DNA from: JBCCGE01 sp039029455
GTDB lineage: Bacteria > Pseudomonadota > Gammaproteobacteria > Arenicellales > Poriferihabitantaceae
Direction: 5' to 3'
DNA: 64,000 bases
Assembly (NCBI GenBank): GCA_039029455.1
Contig: JBCCGE010000001.1
Coordinates: forward strand, 108,570-172,569
In this document: in pieces, positions 34,342-43,866 of the stretch
Numbering within the stretch: the stretch's first letter is position 1
Layout of the letters: each line of letters begins with the position of its first letter
Position numbers and translations under genes: made by a program
The notes under the pieces: generated by a model
The model's input: only the letters and a program-made list of their open reading frames with translations
The model's database searches: none
What the model was told of the DNA's origin: nothing

Positions 34342-35640
34342 ATGACAGACATCGCCACGCGAGTCTATAACCATACCTTTAAGCTTGATCCGGTATATCG
34401 AAGCCTGCTGGATACGGATATCTATAAACTATTGATGCTGCAGACCATCTGGAAGGAGAACAAAAAAGTCCCGGTAACCTTTTCACTGATAAATCGCAGC
34501 AAATCAGTAGAGCTTGCCAACGAGGTTGATACAGTTGAATTGAGGGAGCAACTGGATCACGCGCGCACGATAAAACTCACCAACAAGGAGTATGTGTGGC
34601 TGGCAGGTAATACGTTTTACGGTAAGAAAAGATTGTTTGGTGAAGACTTTCTGACCTGGCTGCAGGACTATACGTTACCGGACTACGAGATAAGAACCCA
34701 AAACGGTCAGTACTTCATCGATTTTGAAGGCAACTGGGCGGACGTTACCTTGTGGGAGATACCGGTGTTGTCGATTATCAGCGAGCTTCGTTCACGGTCC
34801 GCTTTGTCGACGGTGAGGCGATTTGAGCTTGATGTGCTGTACGCACGCGCGAAAGCAAAAATGTGGGAGAAGGTTGTGCGATTAAAGGCTTTGCCGGATC
34901 TGAAGATTGCAGATTTTGGAACGCGCAGGCGACACAGCTTTTTGTGGCAGCGCTGGTGCATAGCGGCGATGAAAGAAGGCCTCGGCGATGCCTTTATCGG
35001 CACCAGCAATATCCTTATGGCGATGGAGCTTGATCTGGACGCGATAGGAACCAATGCTCATGAACTGCCAATGGTTCAGGCGACACTTTCGAACTCCGAC
35101 GAAGAGCTGCTGCATTCGCCGTATGCTGTTCTGGAGCACTGGCAACAGACCTACGACGGCAACCTTCTGATCGTGTTGCCCGACACCTATGGCACCACCA
35201 CGTTTCTGAAACATGCGCCCGACTGGGTCGCGGAATGGAGCGGCTTCAGAATCGATTCCAAGGAGCCGATTGCCGGCGGTGAGGAGTTGATTGCATGGTG
35301 GAAAGATCGTGGTGTGGACCCGCGAGAGAAACTGTTGATTTTTTCAGATGGACTGGATGTGGACACCATCGAACGTTGTTACAAGCAGTTCAATGGCCGC
35401 GTTAGGCTCAGTTTTGGCTGGGGGACGCATCTGACCAACGACTTTGAGGACTGTGCGCCCCGAATGAACAACCAGCTTCGGGCAATTTCGCTGGTCTGTA
35501 AGGTTACCCAGGCTAACGGTCAGCCTACAGTAAAACTGTCGGACAACTTATCTAAAGCGACCGGTCCGGCGGAAGACATCGAGCGCTACAAGGGAATCTT
35601 TGGTATTGAAAACATCGGCGACGATAAAGTTCTGGTCTGA
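34342..35640 (+). CDS. pncB: Nicotinate phosphoribosyltransferase
   Basis: 432 residues from ATG 34342 (an earlier TTG at 34312 is possible). S-L-L-D-T-D-I-Y-K-L-L-M-L-Q-T is the hallmark N-terminus; D-F-G-T-R-R-R-H-S and G-T-S-N-I follow. The phosphate-binding region is F-S-D-G-L-D-V and the C-terminal F-G-W-G-T-H-L-T-N-D. It makes nicotinate mononucleotide from nicotinate, PRPP and ATP. Together with pncA it forms the Preiss-Handler salvage step. Confidence 0.93.
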   Translation: MTDIATRVYNHTFKLDPVYRSLLDTDIYKLLMLQTIWKENKKVPVTFSLINRSKSVELANEVDTVELREQLDHARTIKLTNKEYVWLAGNTFYGKKRLFGEDFLTWLQDYTLPDYEIRTQNGQYFIDFEGNWADVTLWEIPVLSIISELRSRSALSTVRRFELDVLYARAKAKMWEKVVRLKALPDLKIADFGTRRRHSFLWQRWCIAAMKEGLGDAFIGTSNILMAMELDLDAIGTNAHELPMVQATLSNSDEELLHSPYAVLEHWQQTYDGNLLIVLPDTYGTTTFLKHAPDWVAEWSGFRIDSKEPIAGGEELIAWWKDRGVDPREKLLIFSDGLDVDTIERCYKQFNGRVRLSFGWGTHLTNDFEDCAPRMNNQLRAISLVCKVTQANGQPTVKLSDNLSKATGPAEDIERYKGIFGIENIGDDKVLV

Positions 35641-35892
35641 TGACCGGGTTCCGGCTTGCAATGTTCATATTGCGATTTCTCCCTGAAAACTACTGCAACC
35701 GTTACAAACGTGGTTCTTGAACCACAACGTCGGGATTGATGGTTAGCTTGTCCTGATCCGGTAGGTCAGATCGATGGCTTAAGCACTCCAATTTAGTTAC
35801 CTGGAGTTGTTGTAGAGGGCGAAAGTTGATCTATGATCGCGAGAAGAAAACTGATCAACTTTCCCACCTGGTTCTCGATACTTCGATCACAA

Positions 35893-36708
35893 TCAGACCG
35901 TAAGATATCCCGCGTAGATCATCTGATCCAGATTGTTCGCCACGTAGATTCTGTGTCGTCCACCCCATGGTACCGGGTTCCAGGGTGTGTCGGGGTGATG
36001 AATTGTGTTTACGTCGCCAATTTTTCCGTCGTCCAGCCAGACCTGAGGTGCATGGGCGTGATCAACTATATTGTCGAATGCGACAGCCTCTACCCCGGAT
36101 GCCGTCCCCGGCAGGTTGCTGACGGCTATTTCATTCCCATAAGGACCGATAACCACAAGTTCATCGTTGTTTTTGTCAACAAAGGTATAACTCCAGGGGG
36201 ATGCGGATACACCACGAATACTTCGTCCGGCATACTCACGTTCTCCGAGTTTAAAACCGGTCATGGTGCGCAGTTCGATCCATTGACTGTTTGATCGGGC
36301 AAAAAACAGTCCATTACATGCTAACCCGTCCGGTAACGACATGTGCGGGTCCGGCGCCAGGTTTCGAATCCCAGTTTCAAGTCCGGTGAGTGGATCAAAA
36401 GCAGTCAGCAAATCCGGAGTGTTTGTTCTGTATGAACACCAGATATGCTTTGTAAACGGGTTGTATCCCATTCCGGATATGGTGTCGCGACCTGCAGGCG
36501 TAACGTGTCGCGTGTACTCGTCGCCATCAGCGAGGCTCAGATAAGCGACCTCATCCGAGCCCCCGCCCTGTGTCAGAAAAGCAAGGGCCGGATCACCTGA
36601 AAGTTCACAGACCGTGAGTGCTGTCGCAACCATGTTCGGCGGATTACCAGACGAAACCGGGAATGCAAATTCATGTGTTGACTCCCATTGCAGTTGAGTA
36701 ATCGACAT
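35893..36708 (-). CDS. Uncharacterised beta-propeller-like protein
   Basis: 271 residues from ATG 36708, with a strong GAGGAG site; the longer upstream reading is not used. Repeated segments with V-x-x-L/F-x-x-x-T pattern (A-F-L-T-Q-G-G-G-S-D, L-L-T-A-F-D-P-L-T-G, H-R-I-Y-V-A-N) suggest a small beta-propeller like SMP-30/NHL proteins. There is no signal peptide. Function not recognised. Confidence 0.65.
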   Translation of the reverse strand: MSITQLQWESTHEFAFPVSSGNPPNMVATALTVCELSGDPALAFLTQGGGSDEVAYLSLADGDEYTRHVTPAGRDTISGMGYNPFTKHIWCSYRTNTPDLLTAFDPLTGLETGIRNLAPDPHMSLPDGLACNGLFFARSNSQWIELRTMTGFKLGEREYAGRSIRGVSASPWSYTFVDKNNDELVVIGPYGNEIAVSNLPGTASGVEAVAFDNIVDHAHAPQVWLDDGKIGDVNTIHHPDTPWNPVPWGGRHRIYVANNLDQMIYAGYLTV

Positions 36709-37074
36709 AGGTTTCTCCTCAAAGATATTGACAGTCGGAATCGTAACGGACAACAGAAATCGATTCTGTGACCGATATCACAGACCTGTTGAAAGCGATT
36801 AAACGGATCGACAGAACATCAAGGGAATAGTGAAAAACACAGGTAATCAATGTGGCGTCAGATGCAGCGCTATAAACAGTATTGATCGATTTGAAACTGT
36901 CAACTACTAGCAGCTTGATGAATTTCAGATATGGCGAGCGAGCGTTCTTTGATTTTCCCTGTTTCGGTATTTTTCACGCTTTTGGTGTGACATCGATCAC
37001 GGCATCCTTTGACGGCGCAAGGCAGTGTGATGCCCCCCAAACGGGAAACATAAAATTCACAAAGAGGGTAAATC
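36709..37074. promoter_or_regulatory. Divergent intergenic region
   Basis: 366 bases between the propeller-like gene and the beta-helix gene. No gene with coding character. AGAGGGTAA precedes the ATG at 37075. Promoter boxes not fixed. Confidence 0.35.
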
Positions 37075-38550
37075 ATGAAGATTCGAAAGATACAGGCTGC
37101 AATTTTGGCAACAGGGTTGGTTGGTGTGCTATCCGGTCACGCCGCACAGCTGGATGTATGCAGTGCATGCGCGCACACCACGATCACCGACGCTGTGTCA
37201 GCTGCTGCATCCGGTGACGTAATATATATTCATAATGGCACATACAATGAGCACGACATAGTGATCGATAAGGAGCTTACTGTTAACGGTGAGTCACAAG
37301 CCGGTGTCGTGGTTGACGCCGGTGGCAATGGGCGACATTTCTCTGTAATGGACGCCGCAGGTGTAGCGCGCTTTTCAGAAATGACGCTGGAAAACGGCAC
37401 CACAGTAGGAAGTTCAAATCCCTGCAACAATTTTGCGCACAATCGAGGCGGATCAATCTGCGCCGGCGACGTTGCGATGAAAATCTGGAAAGTAGCATTC
37501 AACGATAACTTTGCCGAGGCCATCGGCGGCGCTGTGTATATGGGAGGTGATACTGCGGGACAGTTCACGACTGGAGTTTTGTCCATCAGTAAATCGATTT
37601 TTAACCACAACTCACTGGCCGGAACGACAAGCAATGGCGCTACAGGCGGTGCTGTAGCCTGCGGGTATTGTGAGAGTGTTGAGATGTTTGGAAATGTCTT
37701 CAATCGAAATACGGCGGGTACCATGCCAACATCATCGGGGACCTACCACGGTCAGGGTGGAGCCGTAGGCATCTTTGGGGCTTCGAAGGTGCGAAGCGAT
37801 CAGAATATCTTTAAATACAATCACGCAAAGCAAACCGGTGGCGCCGTCAACGTGTCCGCGACAAGCGCCACATTCACCAACGATTTCTTTTTCAAAAACC
37901 ATGCTGATATACAGGCTGGAGCACTGCTGAGTGCAAATGCCGGTTCTGATCCAACCGTCACTCATATCCGACGCTCGACGTTTGAGAAGAACTATTCCGA
38001 GCACGGAGGTGCGCTTGATGCTAGGTCCGAGGTGCGAATAGATAACAGCACGTTCACCGACAACTTCGCGGCCAGTAATGGTGCTGCGATCATCCAGTCG
38101 AGAGCCTATGAAACCTTCAAAGTGGCCAACACAACCTTCGTTCGAAACGAAGCGTATGGCGATGATGGTGCCGTGATTTATTTCAGTTCCTTATATAACA
38201 GCGGGGACATTCGAATTGATAACTCGTTGTTCTTTGACAATCCTGACCCGGAGTGTCAGTTTGATTACAACGATATCGCGGAAGGCGTGCACAATCTGGG
38301 GGACAGTTATTCCTGTGATCCGGCAAACGGTTCCGGCCTGCCGTTTATCTTAAGTGCAGCGACCGATGTTAATCCAAACCTTGTAAACAACGGCGGCTTT
38401 ACCAAGACTCACGAACTTTTGGCAGGCAGCAACGCCGTCGATACGGGCGCGAACAGTTGTCCAAGCGCAATCACGGGATCGCCTCTTGCAAACGACCAGC
38501 GCGGATTCAATCGACCCAAAAAATGTGACATCGGTTCTTACGAGCAGTAA
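37075..38550 (+). CDS. Exported right-handed beta-helix protein with choice-of-anchor-Q-type end
   Basis: 491 residues with a signal peptide (L-V-G-V-L-S-G-H-A-A). Repeated segments with N-x-T/S-F-x-x-N and G-G-A-V (for example S-K-S-I-F-N-H-N, R-S-T-F-E-K-N, D-N-S-T-F-T-D-N, A-N-T-T-F-V-R-N) form a parallel beta-helix like Chlamydia Pmp or pectate-lyase-fold adhesins. The C-terminus (N-A-V-D-T-G-A-N, then D-Q-R-G-F-N-R, then C-D-I-G-S-Y-E) is the choice-of-anchor Q type. Probably a secreted or surface protein. Confidence 0.85.
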   Translation: MKIRKIQAAILATGLVGVLSGHAAQLDVCSACAHTTITDAVSAAASGDVIYIHNGTYNEHDIVIDKELTVNGESQAGVVVDAGGNGRHFSVMDAAGVARFSEMTLENGTTVGSSNPCNNFAHNRGGSICAGDVAMKIWKVAFNDNFAEAIGGAVYMGGDTAGQFTTGVLSISKSIFNHNSLAGTTSNGATGGAVACGYCESVEMFGNVFNRNTAGTMPTSSGTYHGQGGAVGIFGASKVRSDQNIFKYNHAKQTGGAVNVSATSATFTNDFFFKNHADIQAGALLSANAGSDPTVTHIRRSTFEKNYSEHGGALDARSEVRIDNSTFTDNFAASNGAAIIQSRAYETFKVANTTFVRNEAYGDDGAVIYFSSLYNSGDIRIDNSLFFDNPDPECQFDYNDIAEGVHNLGDSYSCDPANGSGLPFILSAATDVNPNLVNNGGFTKTHELLAGSNAVDTGANSCPSAITGSPLANDQRGFNRPKKCDIGSYEQ

Positions 38551-38611
38551 AAAACTGTGTGGCGCAAGTAAACTTGATTTCGTTTTGAGAAATCAGGTTG
38601 AGACTGACAGT

Positions 38612-38641
38612 GCAGGGGCGGATATATTTTCCGCCTCCTGC
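38612..38641. terminator. Hairpin between convergent genes
   Basis: GCAGGGGCGGA pairs with TCCGCCTCCTGC with one bulge around a 7-base A/T loop. It lies between the stops of the beta-helix and tail-collar genes and may end both; there is only a short T-run. Confidence 0.55.
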
Positions 38642-38648
38642 TTTATGT

Positions 38649-40133
38649 CTACAGACAGGTCGTAACCGCAGTACCGGTTACGGTTGTCGTCGCCCAGCAG
38701 AAGGTCTCGATGTCCGGCCCGTGACGGTGGCGGGGCATCTCCTCAAGCGATAAGGTGTGGGTCTCACTGCCGTCTTTTTCCCCAACCGTACGCGCACTTA
38801 ATTGGTTGCCGGTTCCGTTGCCGAGGAGCACCCGCCCGCGCGCATCCGGCGCAGAAAAAGTTGTAATCGTGCCGCCGTACGTATCTCCGATCAATGAATG
38901 AAGATTCGGAAAATCCAGGATTGTGTTCTGTTGTCCGTTAAGAAACTGATAGCCTCTTGGCTCGAAACTTCCGCCAAAATACAGAATCCGTCCAATCATC
39001 GGAATATCGCCGATTGCTGTGGAGGGAACGATACCATCGCTAAGTGAGAGCAGATGACTGATTCCCAGTAGCGGCTGTCGATTGGAATGCAAAAGATCGC
39101 CACCTACTGTCGTGGTCAATTCGGGTGGGCTCGCGTTAAGCACTGTGTGTGAATGAGCGGGAATCTGGTTTGTGGTCAGTGTGACAGTCTCGATGCCGAT
39201 TTTCTCGCCCAGATCCACTTCAGTCAGACCCGGACCTGTGCCGTGATGCACCATTACCCTGCCTCGCATATCCGGGACAGCAAAATTCGTAGTGGCATTA
39301 CCGCCGTAGTTTGTGCCCAGAAGCGAAAAAAGCGCTGTGTTCGAAGGAATGCTCAGTAATTCACCATCGCAGTCCTCCCAGGTGGCTAAACTTGACTCAT
39401 CCACATTCCCCGCGTACCAGCGCATCTCGGCAATAAAGGGCAGGCTAGACGGTATGCCGCCTTTGCTCGTGCTGCTTGCTGCCACCACAATGCTTTGAGG
39501 TGGAAATCCGCCGCTGGTTGCGATCAGGCAACGCAGTCCAAGGCCTGGCATTCGGTTTGGATGAGTCTCCGAGCCACCTGCATCCGGGGTTGGATCTGTT
39601 GACGTATCGTGTGAATGTGCCGCAAGATGTTGTTCGGACAATCGAACTGTTTCAGAGCCAATCACCTCGCCAAGGCTGATGGCGGTCAATCCGGGACCGG
39701 AACCGATACCAACAGGGGTTCGACCACGCAAATCTGGAAGAGCAAAATTTGCCTGTCCATCGCCGCCGTATGTTGTTCCCAATATTTCGAACAATTCTGT
39801 ATTGTTGGCAATAGGCAGAAGCCGGCCGTCGGCGGGAGTCCAGCCTCCCGGAACTGCTCCCTCTGCGAGATCGGAATTCCCCCCTGGATACGGCCATGCT
39901 GCAACTTCACCGAGTAGATGATTGGTCGTTGAGCCATCCGCTGAGAACACAGCGCTGGTCGCAATCGCATACTGCAGCACAATATACGGTTGCATGTTGT
40001 TGTGACGGGCACTCTGGCCTTCCTGACTTGTCGAAATTACTTCAACATCAGCGTCCTGTGCGTGGGATTGATATCCACCCTGAAAAATCAGAACAAACAG
40101 CGAAAAGATCGTCAGGTACTTTCTAATATTCAC
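38649..40133 (-). CDS. Exported protein with three tandem phage tail-collar-like domains
   Basis: 494 residues from GTG 40133, with AGGAG nine bases upstream. Signal peptide (I-F-S-L-F-V-L-I-F-Q-G-G-Y-Q-S-H-A-Q). Three copies of the tail-collar/microcystin-dependent-protein module follow, each with G-x-x-Y-G-G, then P-D-x-R-G-R, then G-E-x-x-G-x-E-T, then A-H-S-H or R-H-R-H. Such domains form trimeric fibre tips in phages. No phage genes are nearby and the protein has a Sec signal, so it is more likely a host extracellular protein. Confidence 0.82.
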   Translation of the reverse strand: MNIRKYLTIFSLFVLIFQGGYQSHAQDADVEVISTSQEGQSARHNNMQPYIVLQYAIATSAVFSADGSTTNHLLGEVAAWPYPGGNSDLAEGAVPGGWTPADGRLLPIANNTELFEILGTTYGGDGQANFALPDLRGRTPVGIGSGPGLTAISLGEVIGSETVRLSEQHLAAHSHDTSTDPTPDAGGSETHPNRMPGLGLRCLIATSGGFPPQSIVVAASSTSKGGIPSSLPFIAEMRWYAGNVDESSLATWEDCDGELLSIPSNTALFSLLGTNYGGNATTNFAVPDMRGRVMVHHGTGPGLTEVDLGEKIGIETVTLTTNQIPAHSHTVLNASPPELTTTVGGDLLHSNRQPLLGISHLLSLSDGIVPSTAIGDIPMIGRILYFGGSFEPRGYQFLNGQQNTILDFPNLHSLIGDTYGGTITTFSAPDARGRVLLGNGTGNQLSARTVGEKDGSETHTLSLEEMPRHRHGPDIETFCWATTTVTGTAVTTCL

Positions 40134-40337
40134 TCTTTATTTCTCCTTATTTATTGACGGATGCATTGTCCGACTTGTGGCTTCAGCAGTGCACAAAAGC
40201 TCTCGGGTATAGCCTGCCGTTTGGAATCATTCGCGTCAATAGAAGTTTTAGCTGAGCGATCAAAGCTGACAAAGTGCTGGTGCTTACTTTCTGTAATATG
40301 GGGCATTATCGATTGACCGGGCTCACCCCAGGCTCAG

Positions 40338-40565
40338 TTATTCTAAACACTCGCACCATTTGGATGATGTGCCGAGTGTGGACTTTCTCGGATGCTGATA
40401 GCGCGAGTTTTCAAAACCTTTTGAAACGCAGATCTCCTGACATTCCTTCTGACCGGAGACAGCAGGTCTGTAATAAAAGTAGTAATAGATTCCGGCAAGC
40501 AGGGGAACGATAACCAGCAGGATGACCTGCAGTTCCTGTCGGGTGGGAGGGCGAATCAGAAACAT
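40338..40565 (-). CDS. Small membrane protein with cysteine-containing tail
   Basis: 75 residues: a charged N-terminus (R-P-P-T-R-Q-E-L), one clear membrane helix (V-I-L-L-V-I-V-P-L-L-A-G-I-Y-Y-Y), then a tail with C-x-x-I-C and W-C-E-C. The hydropathy and paired cysteines look like a real protein. The ribosome site is weak and no family is recognised. The flanking stretches (40134-40337 and 40566-40806) hold no other gene I can support. Confidence 0.45.
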   Translation of the reverse strand: MFLIRPPTRQELQVILLVIVPLLAGIYYYFYYRPAVSGQKECQEICVSKGFENSRYQHPRKSTLGTSSKWCECLE

Positions 40566-40806
40566 ATTGAGATCAATAGATAATTAGATTCAAACCGTAA
40601 TGGCTTGGGTGCATGGAAAACATCTGCACTGAATCCAGATTTCCAAGAACGTATGAGCCGTCGAAAAACGAACCCACATACCGTCAACAACTTACGTCAT
40701 TGGGACGAGCAAAGCGACTCGGCAATCTCCTTGAGATAAATTTGCCCGGCATTTTTAAGGCCAATTCAATTTTTTATCTGAAGTTTCAATCTTAGTGATC
40801 GAGGTT

Positions 40807-42588
40807 TTAACTATCACTCTTCTCACTGTTTTCCTCTGATATAGGTCGATGGAACTCCAGGTGGCGCATGTCGACGGTATCGCCGTACTTTTTCCGGATC
40901 GCTTCCATGGCGAATGCGCGCTTGCCAAAGAAATGTTCTTCTCCGATTCGCTCATACAATCCCGAGCGTTTTAAAGCGTCGGTGACCTTAAATTTTGCGC
41001 GTGTAATATAAAACTCGATTCCGGCCTCATGCAGTCGCTCAGACATGTGGGTCAGCATTTCCTCACCCGTGACATCGATTTGGTCTACGGCTTCCAGGTC
41101 GAGGACCAGTACTTTAAGTTCCGGTTTATCGGCCACCGAGTTAAGCAACTGCTTCTCGAGATAACCTGCATTTGCAAAGTAAAGGTCGCCGTCATAGCGG
41201 AATATCGCCATGTCCTGGCTGGTTTCCATACCAAAAATTTTCGCGTCGCGGAACGTGCCATCGGCGTCCAGTGAAACCTCCGCGAAATGCGGACGCATGG
41301 TTTTGTAAATATAAAACAGTAACGACAACACAACGCCAATAAAGATGCCCCATTCCAGATGGGGGGCAAAGATCAATGTGCCTGCAAAAACAACGAACGC
41401 AACAATGGCATCATGCGGATTGACTTTCCAGGCATGCTTGAACGGCTCGAAATGAATCATTCCGATTACCGCCATGATTATCACAGCTGCAAGAGTGGCA
41501 ACCGGTAGGTGATACAGCAGAGGCGTTAGAAACAGCAGCGTAACTCCCACAATAATGCCGGAGACGATGGCGGTAAAACCGGTTTTCGCGCCGGCATCAA
41601 AAGCGACTGCAGTACGCGAAAACGAACCTGAAACCGCATAGCCCTGGGTTACACCGGCAACGATGTTTGCCAGCCCCTTGCCGACCATTTCCTGGTTTGC
41701 GGACAGATGCTGCCGGGTTTTTGAGGCCACCGCTTTGGCAATGGAAAATGCTTCGACAAAACTCAACAATGCGATCATGAATGATGGCATCAGCAGCGAT
41801 GTAATATCCCGTGGATCGATTGTTGGCATCACAAAAGAGGGAAGGCCGCTGTCGATACTGCCGACGACCTTGCCACCCATGTCTTCAAAGCCAAGTAACC
41901 AGGCCAGAATAGTCGCTGCAATTACTGTAAACAGGATGCCCGGCAAATGTGGTGTCAGCTTTTTAAAGACAAACAGAAGAACCATCGAGAACAATCCCAT
42001 AGCCAGGGTGGGAAAGTGTGTTTGTGTGGGGACTGCAAGCAGCAGGTTCCAGATGGTTTCATACAGGTGGGCACCGGAGATGTTTTCAATTCCGAACAGC
42101 TTACTGACCTGAAGGCTGCTAATGACTATCGCTGCGGCATTGATGAAGCCGATCACCACCGGATGAGACAGAAAATCCACCATCATTCCAAGGCGTAAAA
42201 ATCCCAGCACCAGCTGCATCAGGCCCGCCATAATAGCGACCATTGCGGCGTAGGCGATGTACTGTTCGGGCGACAGATTAAGTGGAATCAGAGCTGCGGC
42301 GGTCATCAGAGAGATAATTGCCACGGGTCCGTTTTGCAGCTGTCGAGACGAACCAAACAGTGCCGCAACGATGGGCACCAGAAAGGCGGCATAGAGACCG
42401 ATCTGAGGCGGCAGGCCCGCGAGCTGGGCATTGGCCATGGACTGCGGTATCAGTACCAGCGCGACCGTTATTCCGGCAAAAATATCAGCGCGCAGAATTT
42501 CGGGGTTTTTGAGTTCGCCAATCCAGTCATTGAAAGGCACAAAGCGCTTCGCACCATCCGCCAGAAGTTCAGCAAAGTATGTTTTCAT
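40807..42588 (-). CDS. SulP-family anion transporter with STAS domain
   Basis: 593 residues. The membrane part has the SulP start (D-I-F-A-G-I-T-V-A-L-V-L-I-P-Q-S-M-A), A-Q-L-A-G-L-P-P-Q-I-G-L-Y, and S-G-S-F-S-R-T-A-V; about 10-14 helices. Residues about 440-560 are a STAS domain (V-L-V-L-D-L-E-A-V-D-Q-I-D-V-T-G). Likely carries sulfate, bicarbonate or another small anion by proton or sodium symport. Single gene. Confidence 0.9.
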   Translation of the reverse strand: MKTYFAELLADGAKRFVPFNDWIGELKNPEILRADIFAGITVALVLIPQSMANAQLAGLPPQIGLYAAFLVPIVAALFGSSRQLQNGPVAIISLMTAAALIPLNLSPEQYIAYAAMVAIMAGLMQLVLGFLRLGMMVDFLSHPVVIGFINAAAIVISSLQVSKLFGIENISGAHLYETIWNLLLAVPTQTHFPTLAMGLFSMVLLFVFKKLTPHLPGILFTVIAATILAWLLGFEDMGGKVVGSIDSGLPSFVMPTIDPRDITSLLMPSFMIALLSFVEAFSIAKAVASKTRQHLSANQEMVGKGLANIVAGVTQGYAVSGSFSRTAVAFDAGAKTGFTAIVSGIIVGVTLLFLTPLLYHLPVATLAAVIIMAVIGMIHFEPFKHAWKVNPHDAIVAFVVFAGTLIFAPHLEWGIFIGVVLSLLFYIYKTMRPHFAEVSLDADGTFRDAKIFGMETSQDMAIFRYDGDLYFANAGYLEKQLLNSVADKPELKVLVLDLEAVDQIDVTGEEMLTHMSERLHEAGIEFYITRAKFKVTDALKRSGLYERIGEEHFFGKRAFAMEAIRKKYGDTVDMRHLEFHRPISEENSEKSDS

Positions 42589-42971
42589 CGATTCTTGTGC
42601 TTCTCGGGCAAGTCTTCGTAAGTTTGAAGACTAGCAGCAGATTTGGGCTCGGAAAAGAAGAAACGTACTTTATTAAAGGACTATTGATTCCACAGTTTGT
42701 GAAGGTGAGATCATCTGAGTTCGCTCACAACATGCGCTTTATGCAACTAAAAAGTGCACAGTGCGCAAAGATTTAGCAAAGAAAAAACAGACAGAAAAAG
42801 AGAATACCCATTTGTGCTGACCGGTAAAGCCCTTATCAGACGATATAAGTCACTACTGTATTCAGCAATCTCTCGTACTGCACGCTGCCATCTTTTTTGT
42901 TAGAGCACGCTGCTTACAAAAAACTCTGATGCAATTGACGGTGTCTTTAAATAAGTTTCGTACTTTCAGGG
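42589..42971. other. 383-base gap without a recognisable gene
   Basis: Lies between the SulP start and the end of the rhodanese gene, both on the minus strand. It should contain the SulP promoter. No RNA or repeat seen. Confidence 0.35.
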
Positions 42972-43751
42972 CTAGAGGAACACGTCAATCTGAATGTCGT
43001 TGTGGTCGCCAGTACTGGTCGGAGCTACGGTCTTGACCACGACGCTGTCCAATTCAGAAATCATCAACTCAAATTCATCGTTGGATTGATACCCGTAGAG
43101 ATGAAAGTCAAAGGTAAATCGACCATCGGCCGATGTTCGTGCGGCCTCAAGCTGACCGCTTCTGACATGTCTGAGGAAAACATCGGTTTCCATAGTTGTG
43201 CGATCTGTGCTGGCAAGAGACCCACTAAATTTCAGCAGGGTAGTTTGCGCAGCCTGACCGTAGATGGTTGGAAATCCGCTGTCCTGCCAAACCCATAGAC
43301 CGTCGTACAGTACCTTCACATTACTGTAGCCGAGATCGGTCAGAAACTTTGCCTGCAGTGTTGACAGATGTCGCGGACAGCCACAGTACGTCACTATCTC
43401 GCTGTTTTTATCAAGCCCTGTGATTTTCGCCAGATCAGAATCTTTAGTGTTTCCATAGGGAACCCACAATGCAGACTTGATGTGACTTTTTTCGTACCCG
43501 ACTTTGGATCGAACATCAAAAATAAATGGCTCACTGCGCTCTTCAAAACGAGAATTCAGATCTTCTGCAGAAATATAGTTCGGCGTGAAATCGGGAGTGG
43601 AGTGTTCGTGTGAGTCGGAAGACGGCGCCACATTGATGATTCCAGCGGGTTCGACGTTCGACTGCGAACTTTGCGCGGGTTCTTGCTCAGAACACGCCAC
43701 CAGAAATATTGTGGAGAAAATCAGGAGAAGTCTGCGCCACTGATTGCTCAT
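42972..43751 (-). CDS. Rhodanese-domain lipoprotein
   Basis: 259 residues. Lipoprotein signal with lipobox L-V-A-C-S near residue 20. The rhodanese domain (about 55-165) has F-D-V-R-S-K, V-P-Y-G-N and an active-site loop Y-C-G-C-P-R-H-L-S, then G-L-W-V-W-Q-D-S-G-F-P. The loop cysteine could carry persulfide sulfur. The C-terminal 90 residues form an extra beta-rich domain not recognised. Probably outer- or inner-membrane anchored, facing the periplasm. Confidence 0.82.
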   Translation of the reverse strand: MSNQWRRLLLIFSTIFLVACSEQEPAQSSQSNVEPAGIINVAPSSDSHEHSTPDFTPNYISAEDLNSRFEERSEPFIFDVRSKVGYEKSHIKSALWVPYGNTKDSDLAKITGLDKNSEIVTYCGCPRHLSTLQAKFLTDLGYSNVKVLYDGLWVWQDSGFPTIYGQAAQTTLLKFSGSLASTDRTTMETDVFLRHVRSGQLEAARTSADGRFTFDFHLYGYQSNDEFELMISELDSVVVKTVAPTSTGDHNDIQIDVFL

Positions 43752-43866
43752 AGGTCAGGTTGCGTTATGTGGATAGGAATCGGACAGTATACTGCGCGAA
43801 CGGGGTGAGTGGAATTGGGCACAACACGCAACTAGAGAACACGTTAACAGGCGTTAGCGTTTTTGT

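Noticed and set aside
38649..40133. Prophage indicated by tail-collar domains
   Set aside because: No integrase, capsid, portal or lysis genes nearby; the protein has a Sec signal peptide.
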